The notes: generated from the letters alone by a model not told the origin. A stretch of 64,000 nt of DNA from Streptococcus gordonii (GCF_001553855.1 NZ_LQWV01000023.1:93566-157565); one strand, 5' to 3'; positions 1 to 9,645 are shown, counted from the stretch's first letter. Numbers and translations are program-made.

Positions 1-674
1 TGGGAGATCCAGTCGATGCGGCCAAGGCTTACTATGAAGCTGGCTGTGATGAGTTGGTATTTCTGGATATCACCGCCACCCATGAGGAGAGGGACACGAC
101 GGTCGAGATGGTCCGGCGCGTGGCAGAGCAGGTTTTCATTCCCTTTACCGTTGGGGGCGGCATTCGTACGGTTGAGGACATGAAGCGGATGCTCCAAGCT
201 GGAGCGGATAAGGTCGCTGTTAATTCCTCAGCATTGGCAAATCCTCAGCTTTTAGCTGACTGTGCTGAAAAGTTCGGCAGTCAATGCGTGGTGCTGGCTG
301 TGGATGCTAAGAAAGAAGCAGATGGCAGCTGGCATGTCTATCTGGCTGGTGGCCGCAAGGACAGCGGTCGCGACCTGTTAGACTGGGTTCAAGAAGCTGT
401 CAGTCTTGGAGCGGGGGAAATTCTTCTGACCAGTATGGACAAGGACGGGACCAAGTCTGGTTTTGACTTGCCTATGCTGGAAGCTGTCTCCCAAGTGGTT
501 TCCGTTCCTATCATTGCCTCTGGTGGTGCTGGCAATAGCCAGCATATCCTAGAAGTTTTTGAAAATACTGCAGCGACAGGTGCTTTGGCCGCTTCGATAT
601 TCCATTATGGTCAGGTCTCCATCTCAGAGACTAAAAAAGCCATGCAGGAAGCTGGATTGGAGGTACGCATCTGA
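1..674 (+). CDS. hisF: Imidazole glycerol phosphate synthase cyclase subunit, 5'-truncated by the window
   Basis: HisF closes the imidazole ring of imidazole glycerol phosphate, using ammonia delivered by HisH, in histidine biosynthesis. The open frame enters from the window edge ([14 protein letters not shown] onward), so the N-terminal beta strand with the first catalytic Asp is missing. Visible family hallmarks are FLDITAT, the phosphate-binding [13 protein letters not shown], the second catalytic Asp in [15 protein letters not shown], and the C-terminal IIASGGAG phosphate site. Its stop overlaps the hisI start (TGATG), so the two genes are translationally coupled. The family assignment is secure. 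Confidence 0.96.
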   Translation, partial: GDPVDAAKAYYEAGCDELVFLDITATHEERDTTVEMVRRVAEQVFIPFTVGGGIRTVEDMKRMLQAGADKVAVNSSALANPQLLADCAEKFGSQCVVLAVDAKKEADGSWHVYLAGGRKDSGRDLLDWVQEAVSLGAGEILLTSMDKDGTKSGFDLPMLEAVSQVVSVPIIASGGAGNSQHILEVFENTAATGALAASIFHYGQVSISETKKAMQEAGLEVRI

Positions 675-1018
675 TGACAGAAGTGAAGTTAGATTTTCAA
701 AAGCAAGGCGGCCTCATACCTGCCATTATCCTAGACCACACTAGCAAAGAAGTCCTCATGCTGGCCTATCTCAATGAAGAAGCCTACCAGTTGACCCGCA
801 CCAGCGGTCAGATGTGGTACTGGAGTAGGTCACGTCAAGAACTTTGGCATAAGGGAGCCACCAGTGGCCACTACCAGACTGTCAAAAAAATCAATGCTGA
901 CTGCGACCTAGATACCCTGCTGATCGAGGTAGACCAGCTGGGAGCTGCCTGTCACACCGGTGCTAAATCCTGCTTTTTTCATACAATCTGGGATGAAGAA
1001 GACAGCAAAACTGACTAA
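674..1018 (+). CDS. hisI: Phosphoribosyl-AMP cyclohydrolase
   Basis: HisI hydrolyses phosphoribosyl-AMP to ProFAR, the third step of histidine synthesis, in the cytoplasm. The 114-residue protein is the single-domain form. It has the family core [19 protein letters not shown], the DCDLDTLL metal-binding segment and the C-terminal zinc cysteines in [13 protein letters not shown]. It overlaps hisF by one base. The HisE activity, fused to HisI in many bacteria, is encoded separately here, 117 bases downstream. Confidence 0.96.
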   Translation: MTEVKLDFQKQGGLIPAIILDHTSKEVLMLAYLNEEAYQLTRTSGQMWYWSRSRQELWHKGATSGHYQTVKKINADCDLDTLLIEVDQLGAACHTGAKSCFFHTIWDEEDSKTD

Positions 1019-1135
1019 AAGCTTCCTTGCTTTATTTTAGTACTTGGTTAATGCAAGAATAAAACTAAGCCATCAGCCTACCATTGGAAAGAATTACTTT
1101 TTATAGTAAAATAAGGACAGTAACAAGGAGATACT

Positions 1136-1450
1136 ATGCTAGAAACCCTCTATCAAGAAGCACTCAAACGCAAAAAAGAGCCCAAGGAAGGCTCCTATAC
1201 CAGCTATCTCTATGACAAGGGGCTGGATAAAATTCTCAAAAAAGTCGGTGAAGAAGCGACAGAAGTGGTCATTGCGGCTAAAAATGCTAACAAGGACGAG
1301 ATGGCCAATGAAACAGCTGATCTGCTCTACCATCTAGCGGTCACTCTCGTCGAGACTGGCGTCAGTCTGGAAGATGTAGAGGCCGTCCTCCAGGCCCGTC
1401 AGGGCAAGCAGAGCCGGATTCACGACCGACCTGAAATTGACCATTACTAA
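1136..1450 (+). CDS. hisE: Phosphoribosyl-ATP pyrophosphatase
   Basis: HisE removes pyrophosphate from phosphoribosyl-ATP, the second step of histidine synthesis. The 104-residue protein shows the all-alpha MazG-like fold signature: KKVGEEATEVVIAAKN and the acidic NETADLLYHLAV that binds magnesium. An AAGGAG-type ribosome site precedes the ATG. The 117-base gap after hisI holds an AT-rich stretch with a possible weak promoter (TATAGT near 1101), so it may be partly independent of hisF-hisI. Confidence 0.95.
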   Translation: MLETLYQEALKRKKEPKEGSYTSYLYDKGLDKILKKVGEEATEVVIAAKNANKDEMANETADLLYHLAVTLVETGVSLEDVEAVLQARQGKQSRIHDRPEIDHY

Positions 1451-1483
1451 GCGTATATAAGATTTGCAGAAAGGCGGTCCAGC

Positions 1484-2233
1484 ATGCGCGATAACCATCT
1501 TCATACCTATTTTTCCTACGATTCTGAGGCAGATTTCTGTGACTATCTGGACCATTATGAGGGCGAGATTGTCACCACTGAGCACTATGATTTGTCTAAT
1601 CCCTACCCTTACGAAGCTGCCTCGCCCCACGATGATGTGCCTGACTATGCGGCCTATTCAGCAAAAATAGCAGAGCTGAACCAGCAATATGGCAACCGCA
1701 TCAAAAAGGGCATTGAAATTGGCTATTACGCTCCGCGTAAAGACGATGTTCTAGCTTTCCTAGCGGACAAGGATTATGACCTCAAGCTCCTGTCTGTCCA
1801 CCACAATGGCAGCTTTGACTATCTGGAAGAGCCAGTCCTGCAGCTGGATAAGATGGAGCTGATTCCCCGATACCTGAGAGAGTTAGAAGAGGCTGTTGAG
1901 GCTGTGCCAGCAGATGTACTAGCTCACTTTGACTATGGTTTCCGAAAATTTGCGCTTACTGTAGAGGAGTTAAAAACTTTTGAACCAGAGTTGCGACGGC
2001 TTTTTCAAAAGATGATTGATTATGATCTGGCTTTTGAGCTCAACTGCAAGTCCATGTATCTTTACGGCCATGAGGAACTCTATATCTACGCTCTTTCTCT
2101 AGTCAAGGAGCTGGGTGGCCAGCGCTTTTCAGTGGGATCAGATGGCCACAAGCTGGAGCATTTTAGACTTGGTTTTGATCAAATCCAGAAAATCTTGGAA
2201 GCCTTTGAAATTGGGGAAGATGAGCTCATCTAA
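1484..2233 (+). CDS. hisK: Histidinol-phosphatase, PHP family
   Basis: This enzyme dephosphorylates histidinol phosphate, the penultimate step of histidine synthesis, using a PHP-type trinuclear metal centre. Motifs in order are DNHLHTYFSYDSEA at the N-terminus, TTEHYD, KGIEIGY, LSVHHNGSFDY, a central AHFDYGFRKF and the C-terminal GSDGHKLEHF. The length of 249 residues is usual for the Gram-positive HisK/HisJ type. It lies 33 bases after hisE and closes the his operon ahead of a strong terminator. Confidence 0.93.
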   Translation: MRDNHLHTYFSYDSEADFCDYLDHYEGEIVTTEHYDLSNPYPYEAASPHDDVPDYAAYSAKIAELNQQYGNRIKKGIEIGYYAPRKDDVLAFLADKDYDLKLLSVHHNGSFDYLEEPVLQLDKMELIPRYLRELEEAVEAVPADVLAHFDYGFRKFALTVEELKTFEPELRRLFQKMIDYDLAFELNCKSMYLYGHEELYIYALSLVKELGGQRFSVGSDGHKLEHFRLGFDQIQKILEAFEIGEDELI

Positions 2234-2320
2234 CGTCTGTTAGACCTGCCTATGCTAATAAAGAAACAAAATATGAAATAGGACGTTCTAAAAAGTGCCT
2301 ATTTACCTAACTGTTATTCA

Positions 2321-2349
2321 AGAGAGAAGAAAGAGTCTTCTCTCTTTTT
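2321..2349 (+). terminator. Intrinsic terminator of the his operon
   Basis: AGAGAGAAGA and TCTTCTCTCT form a perfect 10-bp stem with a 5-base loop, followed by a run of T. Confidence 0.9.
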
Positions 2350-2445
2350 AAAATCTCTGTCTTACGAAAAGAATAGGCAAAAACAGGTATCTGTGATATA
2401 ATAGATAGGAATTCTATGTATGAAAAAGCTTGAGAGAGAAATAAA

Positions 2446-3708
2446 ATGAGAAAAATAGTGATAAATGGTGGCCGTCCTTTAAAAGGTGAGGTTACGATTA
2501 GTGGTGCAAAAAATAGTGTAGTAGCTTTGATTCCAGCTATTATTTTGGCAGATGGCATTGTGACTTTAGATGGAGTGCCAGCTATTTCAGACGTTGATAG
2601 CTTGATTGACATCATGGTAACCATGGGAGCTAGTGTGAAGCGAGATGGAGACAGTCTTGAGATTGATCCGCGCCAGGTTCAAAGTATGGCGATGCCCTAT
2701 GGTAAAATCAATAGCCTCCGCGCTTCCTACTATTTCTACGGAAGTCTTTTAGGACGCTTTGGAAAAGCAACTGTAGGTCTTCCAGGTGGATGTGACCTTG
2801 GACCTCGTCCGATTGACCTTCATTTGAAAGCTTTCGAAGCTATGGGAGCTCAGATGACTCAAGAAGGTAATGCCATGCATCTGGAAGCCGAGACTGGACG
2901 CATGCGAGGAGCAAGCATTTACATGGATACAGTAAGTGTCGGTGCGACGATTAATACTATGTTAGCTGCTGTTCGAGCATCTGGTCGGACGGTTATTGAA
3001 AATGCAGCCCGTGAACCTGAAATTATTGATGTTGCTACTCTTTTGAATAATATGGGTGCCCATATTCGTGGTGCTGGTACAGATATTATCACAATCGAAG
3101 GTGTAGATAAGCTTCATGGGACTCGTCATCAGGTTATTCCAGATCGAATCGAAGCAGGGACTTACATTTCACTGGCAGCAGCAGTCGGCCAAGGGGTTCA
3201 GATTAATAATGTCTTGTATGAGCACTTGGAAGGTTTTATCGCTAAGCTAGAAGAAATGGGCGTTAGAATGACTGTCTCAGAAGACAGCATCTATGTTGAA
3301 GAGCAAAGAGAACTCAGAGCTATCAATATTAAAACCGCTCCATATCCAGGGTTTGCTACTGACTTACAGCAACCAATCACTCCGCTTTTGTTGAAAGCTA
3401 AAGGACGGGGCATGATAATGGATACGATTTATGAGAAGCGAATTAATCACGTGCCTGAGCTTGCTAAAATGACAGCTAAAATCTCTTCAACCAGTCATCA
3501 AATTATCTATGAAGGACCAAATCAGCTACATGGTGCTGCTGTAAAAGCTACTGACTTACGCGCGGGAGCGGCATTGGTTATTGCAGGTTTGATGGCTAAA
3601 GGCCGTACAGAGATTACCAATATTGAGTTTATCCTTCGTGGCTATTCTAATATTATTGAGAAGCTGAAAAATTTGGGTGCCGATATTGAGTTGGTAGAAG
3701 AAGCGTAA
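2446..3708 (+). CDS. murA: UDP-N-acetylglucosamine 1-carboxyvinyltransferase
   Basis: MurA transfers enolpyruvate from PEP to UDP-GlcNAc, the first committed step of peptidoglycan synthesis. The 420-residue protein has the N-terminal [11 protein letters not shown] with the substrate-binding Lys-Asn pair, the loop [14 protein letters not shown] whose Cys116 is the PEP-reactive, fosfomycin-targeted residue, and the C-terminal [14 protein letters not shown]. Streptococci carry two paralogues. The position upstream of an acetyltransferase, ytoI and map suggests the copy often called murZ or murA2, which I infer from context only. Confidence 0.95.
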   Translation: MRKIVINGGRPLKGEVTISGAKNSVVALIPAIILADGIVTLDGVPAISDVDSLIDIMVTMGASVKRDGDSLEIDPRQVQSMAMPYGKINSLRASYYFYGSLLGRFGKATVGLPGGCDLGPRPIDLHLKAFEAMGAQMTQEGNAMHLEAETGRMRGASIYMDTVSVGATINTMLAAVRASGRTVIENAAREPEIIDVATLLNNMGAHIRGAGTDIITIEGVDKLHGTRHQVIPDRIEAGTYISLAAAVGQGVQINNVLYEHLEGFIAKLEEMGVRMTVSEDSIYVEEQRELRAINIKTAPYPGFATDLQQPITPLLLKAKGRGMIMDTIYEKRINHVPELAKMTAKISSTSHQIIYEGPNQLHGAAVKATDLRAGAALVIAGLMAKGRTEITNIEFILRGYSNIIEKLKNLGADIELVEEA

Positions 3709-3755
3709 GGATACAAGAATAGGATATATACGAAAGTATTGTCTAAAGGTAGCTT

Positions 3756-4307
3756 ATGAATATTTGGACAAAACTAGCTGAATTTGCTTTTATTGAAACA
3801 GACCGCCTGCTACTCAGACCCTTCTCTTACCAGGATGCAGAAGATTTCTATGCCATAGCCTCCAATCCGCAGAATCTGGAGTTTATCTTTCCGAGTCAGT
3901 CTGGTCTGCAGGAAAGCCAGTATGTAGTAGCTAACTTTTTTATGAAGAATCCTCTTGGTGTTTGGGCAATCTGTGATAAAGAAAGCCAGCAAATGATAGG
4001 TTCTATCAAGTTTGAGAAGTTAGATGAAATTAAGCAAGAAGCTGAGCTGGGCTATTTTTTAAAAAAGGATTATTGGGGAGGGGGACTAATGACCGAATGT
4101 GTCAAAGAGATTCTCTTTCTATCTTTTAGCGAATTTGACCTAAAAAGGCTAAGCATTGTCACTCATCAGGAAAATCTAGCTAGTCAGCGTGTTGCTCAAA
4201 AGGCGGGTTTTAAAATGTGTCGACAATTTAAAGGAAGTGACCGCTATACACGCAAGATGAGAGACTATATCGAATTTCGCTATGAAAGAGGTGATTTTTA
4301 TGAGTAA
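3756..4307 (+). CDS. GNAT family N-acetyltransferase, RimJ/RimL-like
   Basis: A 183-residue acetyltransferase of the RimJ/RimL-like GNAT group, which acetylate protein N-termini or small amines using acetyl-CoA. The sequence opens with ETDRLLLRPFSYQDAEDFY, typical of this group. It has the strand-helix acetyl-CoA region ELGYFLKKDYWGGGLMTECV and the ENLASQRVAQKAGF segment characteristic of motif B. The substrate cannot be read from sequence. Its end overlaps the ytoI start by 8 bases, so translation is likely coupled. Confidence 0.85.
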   Translation: MNIWTKLAEFAFIETDRLLLRPFSYQDAEDFYAIASNPQNLEFIFPSQSGLQESQYVVANFFMKNPLGVWAICDKESQQMIGSIKFEKLDEIKQEAELGYFLKKDYWGGGLMTECVKEILFLSFSEFDLKRLSIVTHQENLASQRVAQKAGFKMCRQFKGSDRYTRKMRDYIEFRYERGDFYE

Positions 4308-5577
4308 ACACCAGGAAATTATCGCTTATTTGGAGAAACTTCCTATTGGTAAAAGAGTCAGTGTTCGTAGTATTTCGAACTATCTAGGAGTCAGTGATGG
4401 AACGGCTTACCGAGCGATTAAGGAAGCTGAAAACAGAGGCTTGGTTGAGACTCGTCCTCGTAGCGGTACTGTTCGAGTGAAATCTAAAAAAGTTGTTCTA
4501 GAGCATCTGACCTATCATGAAATCGCTGAAATTACTCGTTCAGAAGTATTAGCTGGACAGGCTGGTTTAGATAAGGAATTCAGTAAGTTCTCTATTGGAG
4601 CTATGACAGAGCAAAATATTATGCGTTATCTGACTGAAGGAGGTCTCTTGATTGTTGGGGATCGGACTGAGATTCAACGCTTAGCTCTAAAGAATGAAAA
4701 TGCTGTCTTGGTTACAGGGGGATTTCGAGTTGAAGAGGATATTTTAACTCTTGCAGATCGGATGGGAATCCCGGTCATGCGGACCCAGCATGATACCTAT
4801 ACAGTAGCGACAATCATAAATCGTGCGCTTTCCAATATCCAAATAAAAACAGATATTTTAACAGTTGAACAGGTCTATCGTTCTAGTCATGAATATGGCT
4901 TTTTAAGGGAAACAGATACAGTTCGAGATTATTTGGAGCTGGTGCGTAAAAATCGTTTCAGTCGCTTTCCGGTCATTAATCAGCATCAAATGGTGGTTGG
5001 AGTAGTGACGATGCGGGATGCAGGAGATAAATCACCCCATACAAATCTGGATAAAATTATGACAAAAAATCCTTTTATGACAGGTTTGAAGACGAATATT
5101 GCCAATATTAGTCAACGGATGATTGCAGAAGATTTTGAGATGATTCCTGTTATACGAAGCAATCAAACCTTGCTAGGAGTCATTACTCGGCGGGATATTT
5201 TGGAAAAAATGAGTCGGGAGCAGGTATCGAGTCTGCCAACCTTTAGTGACCAGATTGCTCAGAAGTTAGTTCAGAACGCTAATGGTTTCTCCTTTACAGT
5301 AGAGCCTTTTATGCTGGAAAATAACGGGGTTTTATCGCATGGAGTTCTAACAGAAATCTTAAATACTGCAACTCATCAGCTGGTGGCTTCTAATGGACGA
5401 AGTTTAATTATTGAGCAGATGATGGTTTACTTTTTACAAGCTGTTCAATTGGATGACTACTTGACTTTGACTTCCCGTGTGGTGCATGAAACAAGACGTT
5501 CAGCAATTATAGATTATGATGTCTATTTAGACCATCAATTAGTAGCTAAAGCGACTATGACAGTGAAAATAAACTAA
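4300..5577 (+). CDS. ytoI: HTH-DRTGG-CBS-HotDog protein, YtoI family
   Basis: A cytoplasmic regulator-like protein of 425 residues with a stacked domain order: an N-terminal winged helix (SKHQEIIAYLEKLPIGKRVS to about residue 65), a DRTGG domain around residues 75-185 (GGLLIVGDRTEI), two CBS domains around 190-300 (MTKNPFMTG, GVITRRDIL), and a C-terminal HotDog thioesterase-like fold. CBS domains usually sense adenine nucleotides. The ligand and the target genes are unknown. The ATG at 4300 is chosen because AGAGGTG stands at ribosome-binding distance. Streptococci commonly keep it next to map. Confidence 0.85.
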   Translation: MSKHQEIIAYLEKLPIGKRVSVRSISNYLGVSDGTAYRAIKEAENRGLVETRPRSGTVRVKSKKVVLEHLTYHEIAEITRSEVLAGQAGLDKEFSKFSIGAMTEQNIMRYLTEGGLLIVGDRTEIQRLALKNENAVLVTGGFRVEEDILTLADRMGIPVMRTQHDTYTVATIINRALSNIQIKTDILTVEQVYRSSHEYGFLRETDTVRDYLELVRKNRFSRFPVINQHQMVVGVVTMRDAGDKSPHTNLDKIMTKNPFMTGLKTNIANISQRMIAEDFEMIPVIRSNQTLLGVITRRDILEKMSREQVSSLPTFSDQIAQKLVQNANGFSFTVEPFMLENNGVLSHGVLTEILNTATHQLVASNGRSLIIEQMMVYFLQAVQLDDYLTLTSRVVHETRRSAIIDYDVYLDHQLVAKATMTVKIN

Positions 5578-5598
5578 GAAGAGGAATAAAATCTAAGA

Positions 5599-6456
5599 AT
5601 GATTACAATAAAATCGCAACGCGAAATTGATTTAATGGCAAAAAGTGGGGAGTTTCTCGCTTCTATTCATCGAGGTTTGAGAGACTTGATTAAGCCAGGG
5701 ATCGATATGTGGGATATTGAAGAATACGTCCGCAAACGCTGTAAAGAAGCAAATGCTTTGCCCTTGCAGATTGGTGTAGAAGGCAGCATCATGGACTATC
5801 CGTATGCTACTTGCTGCTCTCTAAATGATGAAGTGGCTCATGCTTTTCCCCGTCATCAAAAGCTGGTAGAAGGTGACATTATCTGTGTAGATATGGTTGT
5901 CGGATTGGTTGATAAGGCTGAATTAGATGTTTCAAAACTGGATTTTAATAAGGTCTCAGAAGTCAAAAAATACACAGAAAGTTTTCGTGGCGGTGTTGCA
6001 GATTCTTGCTGGGCTTATGCAGTTGGGAAAGTCAGTCCAGAAGCTCAGCAACTCATGGATGTGACCAAAGAATGTCTTTACCGAGGAATTGAAGCAGCAC
6101 AAGTTGGTAATAGAATTGGCGATATTGGTGCAGCAATCCAAGAATACGCTGAAAGTCATGGTTATGGTGTTGTGCGAGATTTGGTTGGTCATGGAGTTGG
6201 TCCGACTATGCACGAAGAACCAATGGTACCCCACTATGGTCGAGCAGGACGTGGTTTGCGTCTAAGAGAAGGGATGGTATTGACCATCGAACCTATGATT
6301 AATACTGGTACTTGGGAAATTGACACAGATTTTAAGACTGGCTGGGCCCATAAGACTCTTGATGGTGGTTTGTCTTGCCAATACGAACACCAGTTTGTCA
6401 TCACCAAAGACGGTCCAGTGATTTTGACCAGTCAGGGTGAAGAAGGAACTTATTAG
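5599..6456 (+). CDS. map: Methionine aminopeptidase type I
   Basis: Map removes the initiator methionine from nascent proteins with a dinuclear metal centre. The 285-residue protein shows the pita-bread fold landmarks: CCSLNDEVAHAFP, ICVDMVVG, the catalytic region DLVGHGVGPTMHEEPMVPHY, and TIEPMINTG. An insertion between residues about 108 and 135 (KAELDVSKLDFNKVSEVKKY) follows the first metal-binding Asp and is typical of streptococcal Map. It follows ytoI by 21 bases. Confidence 0.95.
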   Translation: MITIKSQREIDLMAKSGEFLASIHRGLRDLIKPGIDMWDIEEYVRKRCKEANALPLQIGVEGSIMDYPYATCCSLNDEVAHAFPRHQKLVEGDIICVDMVVGLVDKAELDVSKLDFNKVSEVKKYTESFRGGVADSCWAYAVGKVSPEAQQLMDVTKECLYRGIEAAQVGNRIGDIGAAIQEYAESHGYGVVRDLVGHGVGPTMHEEPMVPHYGRAGRGLRLREGMVLTIEPMINTGTWEIDTDFKTGWAHKTLDGGLSCQYEHQFVITKDGPVILTSQGEEGTY

Positions 6457-6604
6457 AAAACATAGGAGGTTGGGATAAGGCGTTCCTAGCCTCTTAACTT
6501 TGTCTGATATAGAATGAGAATAGTAGCAAGAAATGAACCTTGCCATTAGAAAATCAAAGAGAAATAAATGCTGGGCCTTTGCCCTAGTCTTAGAAAGGAA
6601 GCTC

Positions 6605-7498
6605 ATGAAAAAAATAGTAGAAAAACTGAAACAACAGCATTTTTTACGGGCTTTTATAGGCTTTTATGATAAGTCTGAAATAGGCATCACCAGTATAGCT
6701 GTAGCCTACTATTTTTTGATTTCGGCCCTTCCTTTATTATTGGTTTTAGCCAATATTTTGCCCTATTTTCAAGTTCAAACGGATGCCCTCTTGAATTTGT
6801 TAAACGATATGCTACCAGATTCGCTTTATCCCATGGTGGCTAAAGCTGTGAAAGCCGTTTTTGGTCAGCCGTCTTCTGGTTTACTAGGTTTCTCCATCTT
6901 GTCAGCTCTCTGGGCTTTTTCCAAATGTATCTCATTTTTGCAAAAGGCTTTTAATAAGGCTTACGGTGTCACAAAAGGCCATGGCCTGCTTCGAAACCGC
7001 CTGTTTAGTTTTGTAGTGAGTATTGGTTTACAGATACTCTTGATCCTTTCCATGATTCTATCTGTTTTTGGTCGAAGTATTCTAACTGTGGTATACAATG
7101 TTTTTGATTTAGATGTCTCTTTTTACAGACAAATCACTACTATAACTGAAGGTCTTGTTTTCCTAGTTCTCTTTCTAACCTTAGTTGCTCTCTATTATCT
7201 TTTGCCTAATGTTAAGATAAACAAACTTCGTTACGTCTTGCCAGGAACCATCTTTGTAGTGGGAATTCTCTTTGGCCTATTGAATTTATTTAGTGCCTAT
7301 TTAGAAGCGTATATGAACCACTTTATTAATGTCCGTTTTTTCGGATCAGTAGTTGTCATCATCATCATGTTATGGTTCATTATTGTTTCTAAAATATTGA
7401 TTATCGGTGCTATTCTCAATGCGAGTATCCAAAGTTGCTCTGAGTCCGAGTTTCAATTAGATAGAATAGGAAGTTTTTCCTTTAAAAAGAAAGACTAG
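6605..7498 (+). CDS. YihY/BrkB family integral membrane protein
   Basis: A polytopic membrane protein of 297 residues from the YihY/virulence factor BrkB family, once misnamed ribonuclease BN. About six hydrophobic segments are visible, starting with SIAVAYYFLISALPLLLVLA and ending with FFGSVVVIIIMLWFIIV. The true start is taken as the ATG at 6605, since AAGGAAG precedes it, rather than an in-frame ATG 72 bases earlier. Its function is not established. It lies after map with a small imperfect GAGG/CCTC hairpin (6465-6494) between them. Confidence 0.82.
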   Translation: MKKIVEKLKQQHFLRAFIGFYDKSEIGITSIAVAYYFLISALPLLLVLANILPYFQVQTDALLNLLNDMLPDSLYPMVAKAVKAVFGQPSSGLLGFSILSALWAFSKCISFLQKAFNKAYGVTKGHGLLRNRLFSFVVSIGLQILLILSMILSVFGRSILTVVYNVFDLDVSFYRQITTITEGLVFLVLFLTLVALYYLLPNVKINKLRYVLPGTIFVVGILFGLLNLFSAYLEAYMNHFINVRFFGSVVVIIIMLWFIIVSKILIIGAILNASIQSCSESEFQLDRIGSFSFKKKD

Positions 7499-7595
7499 CC
7501 CAATGTCAATCTAACGGATGGCCAGAAAAAACTCCATAAAAAAGTCTTTTACTTATCACCAAACTTTATTAGCAGATGAGAAGGGAGAAACATCC

Positions 7596-8258
7596 ATGAA
7601 CTCTGAAAAAAATGCCGCAATACGATCAGAAGTTTTCAAGCAAGAGCTTGCTTCTAGTCTATTGTCTAAAAAGGTATCTACGATAAAGAAAGTAGCTAAG
7701 CAAATTAGACGCCAACGCATAGAAGGCCTGGATCAAGCATTAGCTGAAGCTCTGGACTTTGTTATGACAAAACCAAGATCATGGGAAGCTCAGCATGAGT
7801 TGATTTTAACCATTGCGGCGACAGAATGTACTAGCTTAATACCTTATCTGGAGAAATTAGTTCAAGGAAATTACTCAGCGACTGTTCTCTATCGAAGCTT
7901 GGCTTTAGCTATCGTATATTTGCAAAATAAAGACAGGAAAGAGTTGAGCTATGTATACTCTATATTAGAAAGTGGCAACCAGAACTTATTTGCTGGAGCT
8001 TTGCTAGGCTTGAATCAAAGAGAAGTTGTACTCAGTCATGAGGAAGTCCAAGACTTCTATAGTGTAGCTAAACGTGAAGTATACTTAGAGAACTTCAGGC
8101 AGGTCATTTCTCCAATTCAGGTCCTAGTATCAATGGCTTACCTGTTTGAGGACAGGGAGCGACAAGAACTGATTAGCTACTGTCAAGAATTGAATTCTGC
8201 ATTTTTCTCTAGTATCATTACTAATCTTAATAAGAATAAGAAGATTCCTTACTTGTAA
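7596..8258 (+). CDS. Conserved helical protein of unknown function
   Basis: I do not recognise a named family. The 220-residue product is highly charged and almost all helical, with repeating paired helices reminiscent of HEAT or ARM repeats (for example TIAATECTSLIPYLEKLVQG and SLALAIVYLQNKDRKELSYV). It has no signal peptide or membrane segment, so it should be cytoplasmic. The start at 7596 is chosen for the GGGAG site just upstream. It sits between yihY and a marR operon and ends at a clear terminator. Confidence 0.65.
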   Translation: MNSEKNAAIRSEVFKQELASSLLSKKVSTIKKVAKQIRRQRIEGLDQALAEALDFVMTKPRSWEAQHELILTIAATECTSLIPYLEKLVQGNYSATVLYRSLALAIVYLQNKDRKELSYVYSILESGNQNLFAGALLGLNQREVVLSHEEVQDFYSVAKREVYLENFRQVISPIQVLVSMAYLFEDRERQELISYCQELNSAFFSSIITNLNKNKKIPYL

Positions 8259-8279
8259 GGATTTTGATATAGATCTCTT

Positions 8280-8303
8280 AAAGAGGATTTTCCTCTTTTT
8301 TCT
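8280..8303 (+). terminator. Intrinsic terminator after the helical hypothetical gene
   Basis: AAAGAGGA and TCCTCTTT form the stem around a short loop, followed by a T-rich run. Confidence 0.85.
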
Positions 8304-8312
8304 TTTTAGATG

Positions 8313-8346
8313 ATTTTATTGCATTTGCAATAAAATATGCTATAAT
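8313..8346 (+). promoter_or_regulatory. marR promoter with a perfect palindromic operator
   Basis: ATTTTATTGCA (8313-8323) and TGCAATAAAAT (8326-8336) form a perfect 11-bp inverted repeat. It covers the -35 (TTGCAT, 8319) and most of the 16-bp spacer to the -10 (TATAAT, 8341). A bound MarR dimer would block RNA polymerase, so autorepression is expected. Confidence 0.8.
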
Positions 8347-8376
8347 AGTTTCAAATAAAAGTTTAAAGGAGGGGAT

Positions 8377-8826
8377 ATGTCAGTATTGCGGGAAATTGGG
8401 ATTATTGCCCGAGCTTTGGATTCCATTGCTAATATTGAGTTCCGTGACATAGAGCTAGCACGAGGTCAATATCTTTATCTGGTGCGAATCGCGGAGAATC
8501 CAGGAATTATCCAAGAGGAGCTATCGGAGCTGCTCAAGGTGGATCGCTCAACGGTTGCTCGCTCTGTTAAGAAGTTGGAGGCCAAGGGATTGATCCAGCA
8601 GAAGGCAACCAAAGACAACAAGAAGAACAAGGAATGGTTTGTGACGGAAAAAGGGGAAAAACTCTATCCTTTTATTCTAGCGGAGAATAACTATTCTGAA
8701 GAGACATCCCTGCAGGGCTTTTCTCAGGCGGAAGTTAAAGCCTTGGAGAAAATGCTGGTCCGAGTACGTGAAAATATCACAGGTGACTGGGAAGCCGTCA
8801 AAAAAGGACAAAAAAGAAACTATTAA
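8377..8826 (+). CDS. MarR family transcriptional regulator
   Basis: A 149-residue winged-helix repressor. The recognition region ENPGIIQEELSELLKVDRST followed by VARSVKKLEAKGLIQ is classic MarR, and the wing is basic (TKDNKKNKEW). Helices at both ends form the dimer interface. An AAAGGAGGGG site precedes the ATG. The promoter carries a perfect palindrome expected to be its own operator. It is followed after 17 bases by a B3/4-domain gene, the likely co-regulated partner. The ligand is unknown. Confidence 0.92.
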   Translation: MSVLREIGIIARALDSIANIEFRDIELARGQYLYLVRIAENPGIIQEELSELLKVDRSTVARSVKKLEAKGLIQQKATKDNKKNKEWFVTEKGEKLYPFILAENNYSEETSLQGFSQAEVKALEKMLVRVRENITGDWEAVKKGQKRNY

Positions 8827-8843
8827 GATTAAAGAGGTGCATC

Positions 8844-9551
8844 ATGAATATTACAGTTGAAAAAGCATTTTGGGAAGTATTTCCAGAAGCGCAGATTAGT
8901 GTTTTAGTAGTCAAAGGACTGGATAATAGTGTGGATGAAAGTGAGGATCCATATTTCAAATCCCTGCTGGATAAGGGAGTGAAACGAGCTGAGGACTTTA
9001 TCTTAGATGAGAACTTCACTCAAAATGAAGTCATTCAAGAGTGGCGGCAGGCCTTCAGCAAATTCAAGACCAAGAAAGGAGCGCGTTCCTCTATCGAAGC
9101 TCTGCTCAAGCGGGTTAGTCAGGGACGGGAATTTCATCCCATCAATCCTTTGGTCGATATCTACAACAGTGTTTCGCTCTCTTATGCAGTTCCTTGTGGC
9201 GGTGAGGATTTGGATAAGATTGTCGGAGGTCTTCATCTAGGAAAAGCCAAGGGTGGGGAAGCCTTTTTCCCATTGGGTGCTGAGAGTGACGCACCGGCAC
9301 TGCCAGAAGAAATCATCTACTACGATGAAGAGGGAGCTGTCTGCCGTTGCCTTAACTGGCGAGAAGCCCAGCGGACTATGCTAACAGAGGAAACCAAGAA
9401 TGCCATCTTGGTTATTGAGGCCATCAATAAAGAGCAAGCAGTACGCGCCCAAGCTGCCATGACAGAACTCCAGACTCTGATTGAGGACTATTTTGGCATC
9501 AAAGGTGAAATCACCCATCTGACTGCTGAACATCCCAATCTGGAAATTTAA
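8844..9551 (+). CDS. B3/B4 tRNA-binding domain protein
   Basis: A 235-residue stand-alone version of the B3/B4 fold found in the beta subunit of phenylalanyl-tRNA synthetase. Typical features are HPINPLVDIYNSVSLSYAVP, the GGEDLDKI segment and the C-terminal RCLNWREAQRT. Free-standing members of this family are widespread in Firmicutes, and an editing-like role against mischarged tRNA or a small-molecule enzyme role has been proposed. Nothing here decides between them. It is co-transcribed with marR. Confidence 0.85.
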   Translation: MNITVEKAFWEVFPEAQISVLVVKGLDNSVDESEDPYFKSLLDKGVKRAEDFILDENFTQNEVIQEWRQAFSKFKTKKGARSSIEALLKRVSQGREFHPINPLVDIYNSVSLSYAVPCGGEDLDKIVGGLHLGKAKGGEAFFPLGAESDAPALPEEIIYYDEEGAVCRCLNWREAQRTMLTEETKNAILVIEAINKEQAVRAQAAMTELQTLIEDYFGIKGEITHLTAEHPNLEI

Positions 9552-9560
9552 AAATAAAAA

Positions 9561-9590
9561 AATCTGGATCAGAATTATCTGGTCCAGATT
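9561..9590. terminator. Hairpin after the B3/4 gene, possibly bidirectional
   Basis: AATCTGGA and TCCAGATT make an 8-bp stem. A-rich sequence on the left and AT-rich sequence on the right could serve both the rightward operon and the leftward acetyltransferase gene, though the T-run is weak. Confidence 0.6.
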
Positions 9591-9645
9591 AATTTATGTA
9601 GGGTAGATCTTTTTTATAAATAGTTGCCAGAATCCCCCTTTCTCA

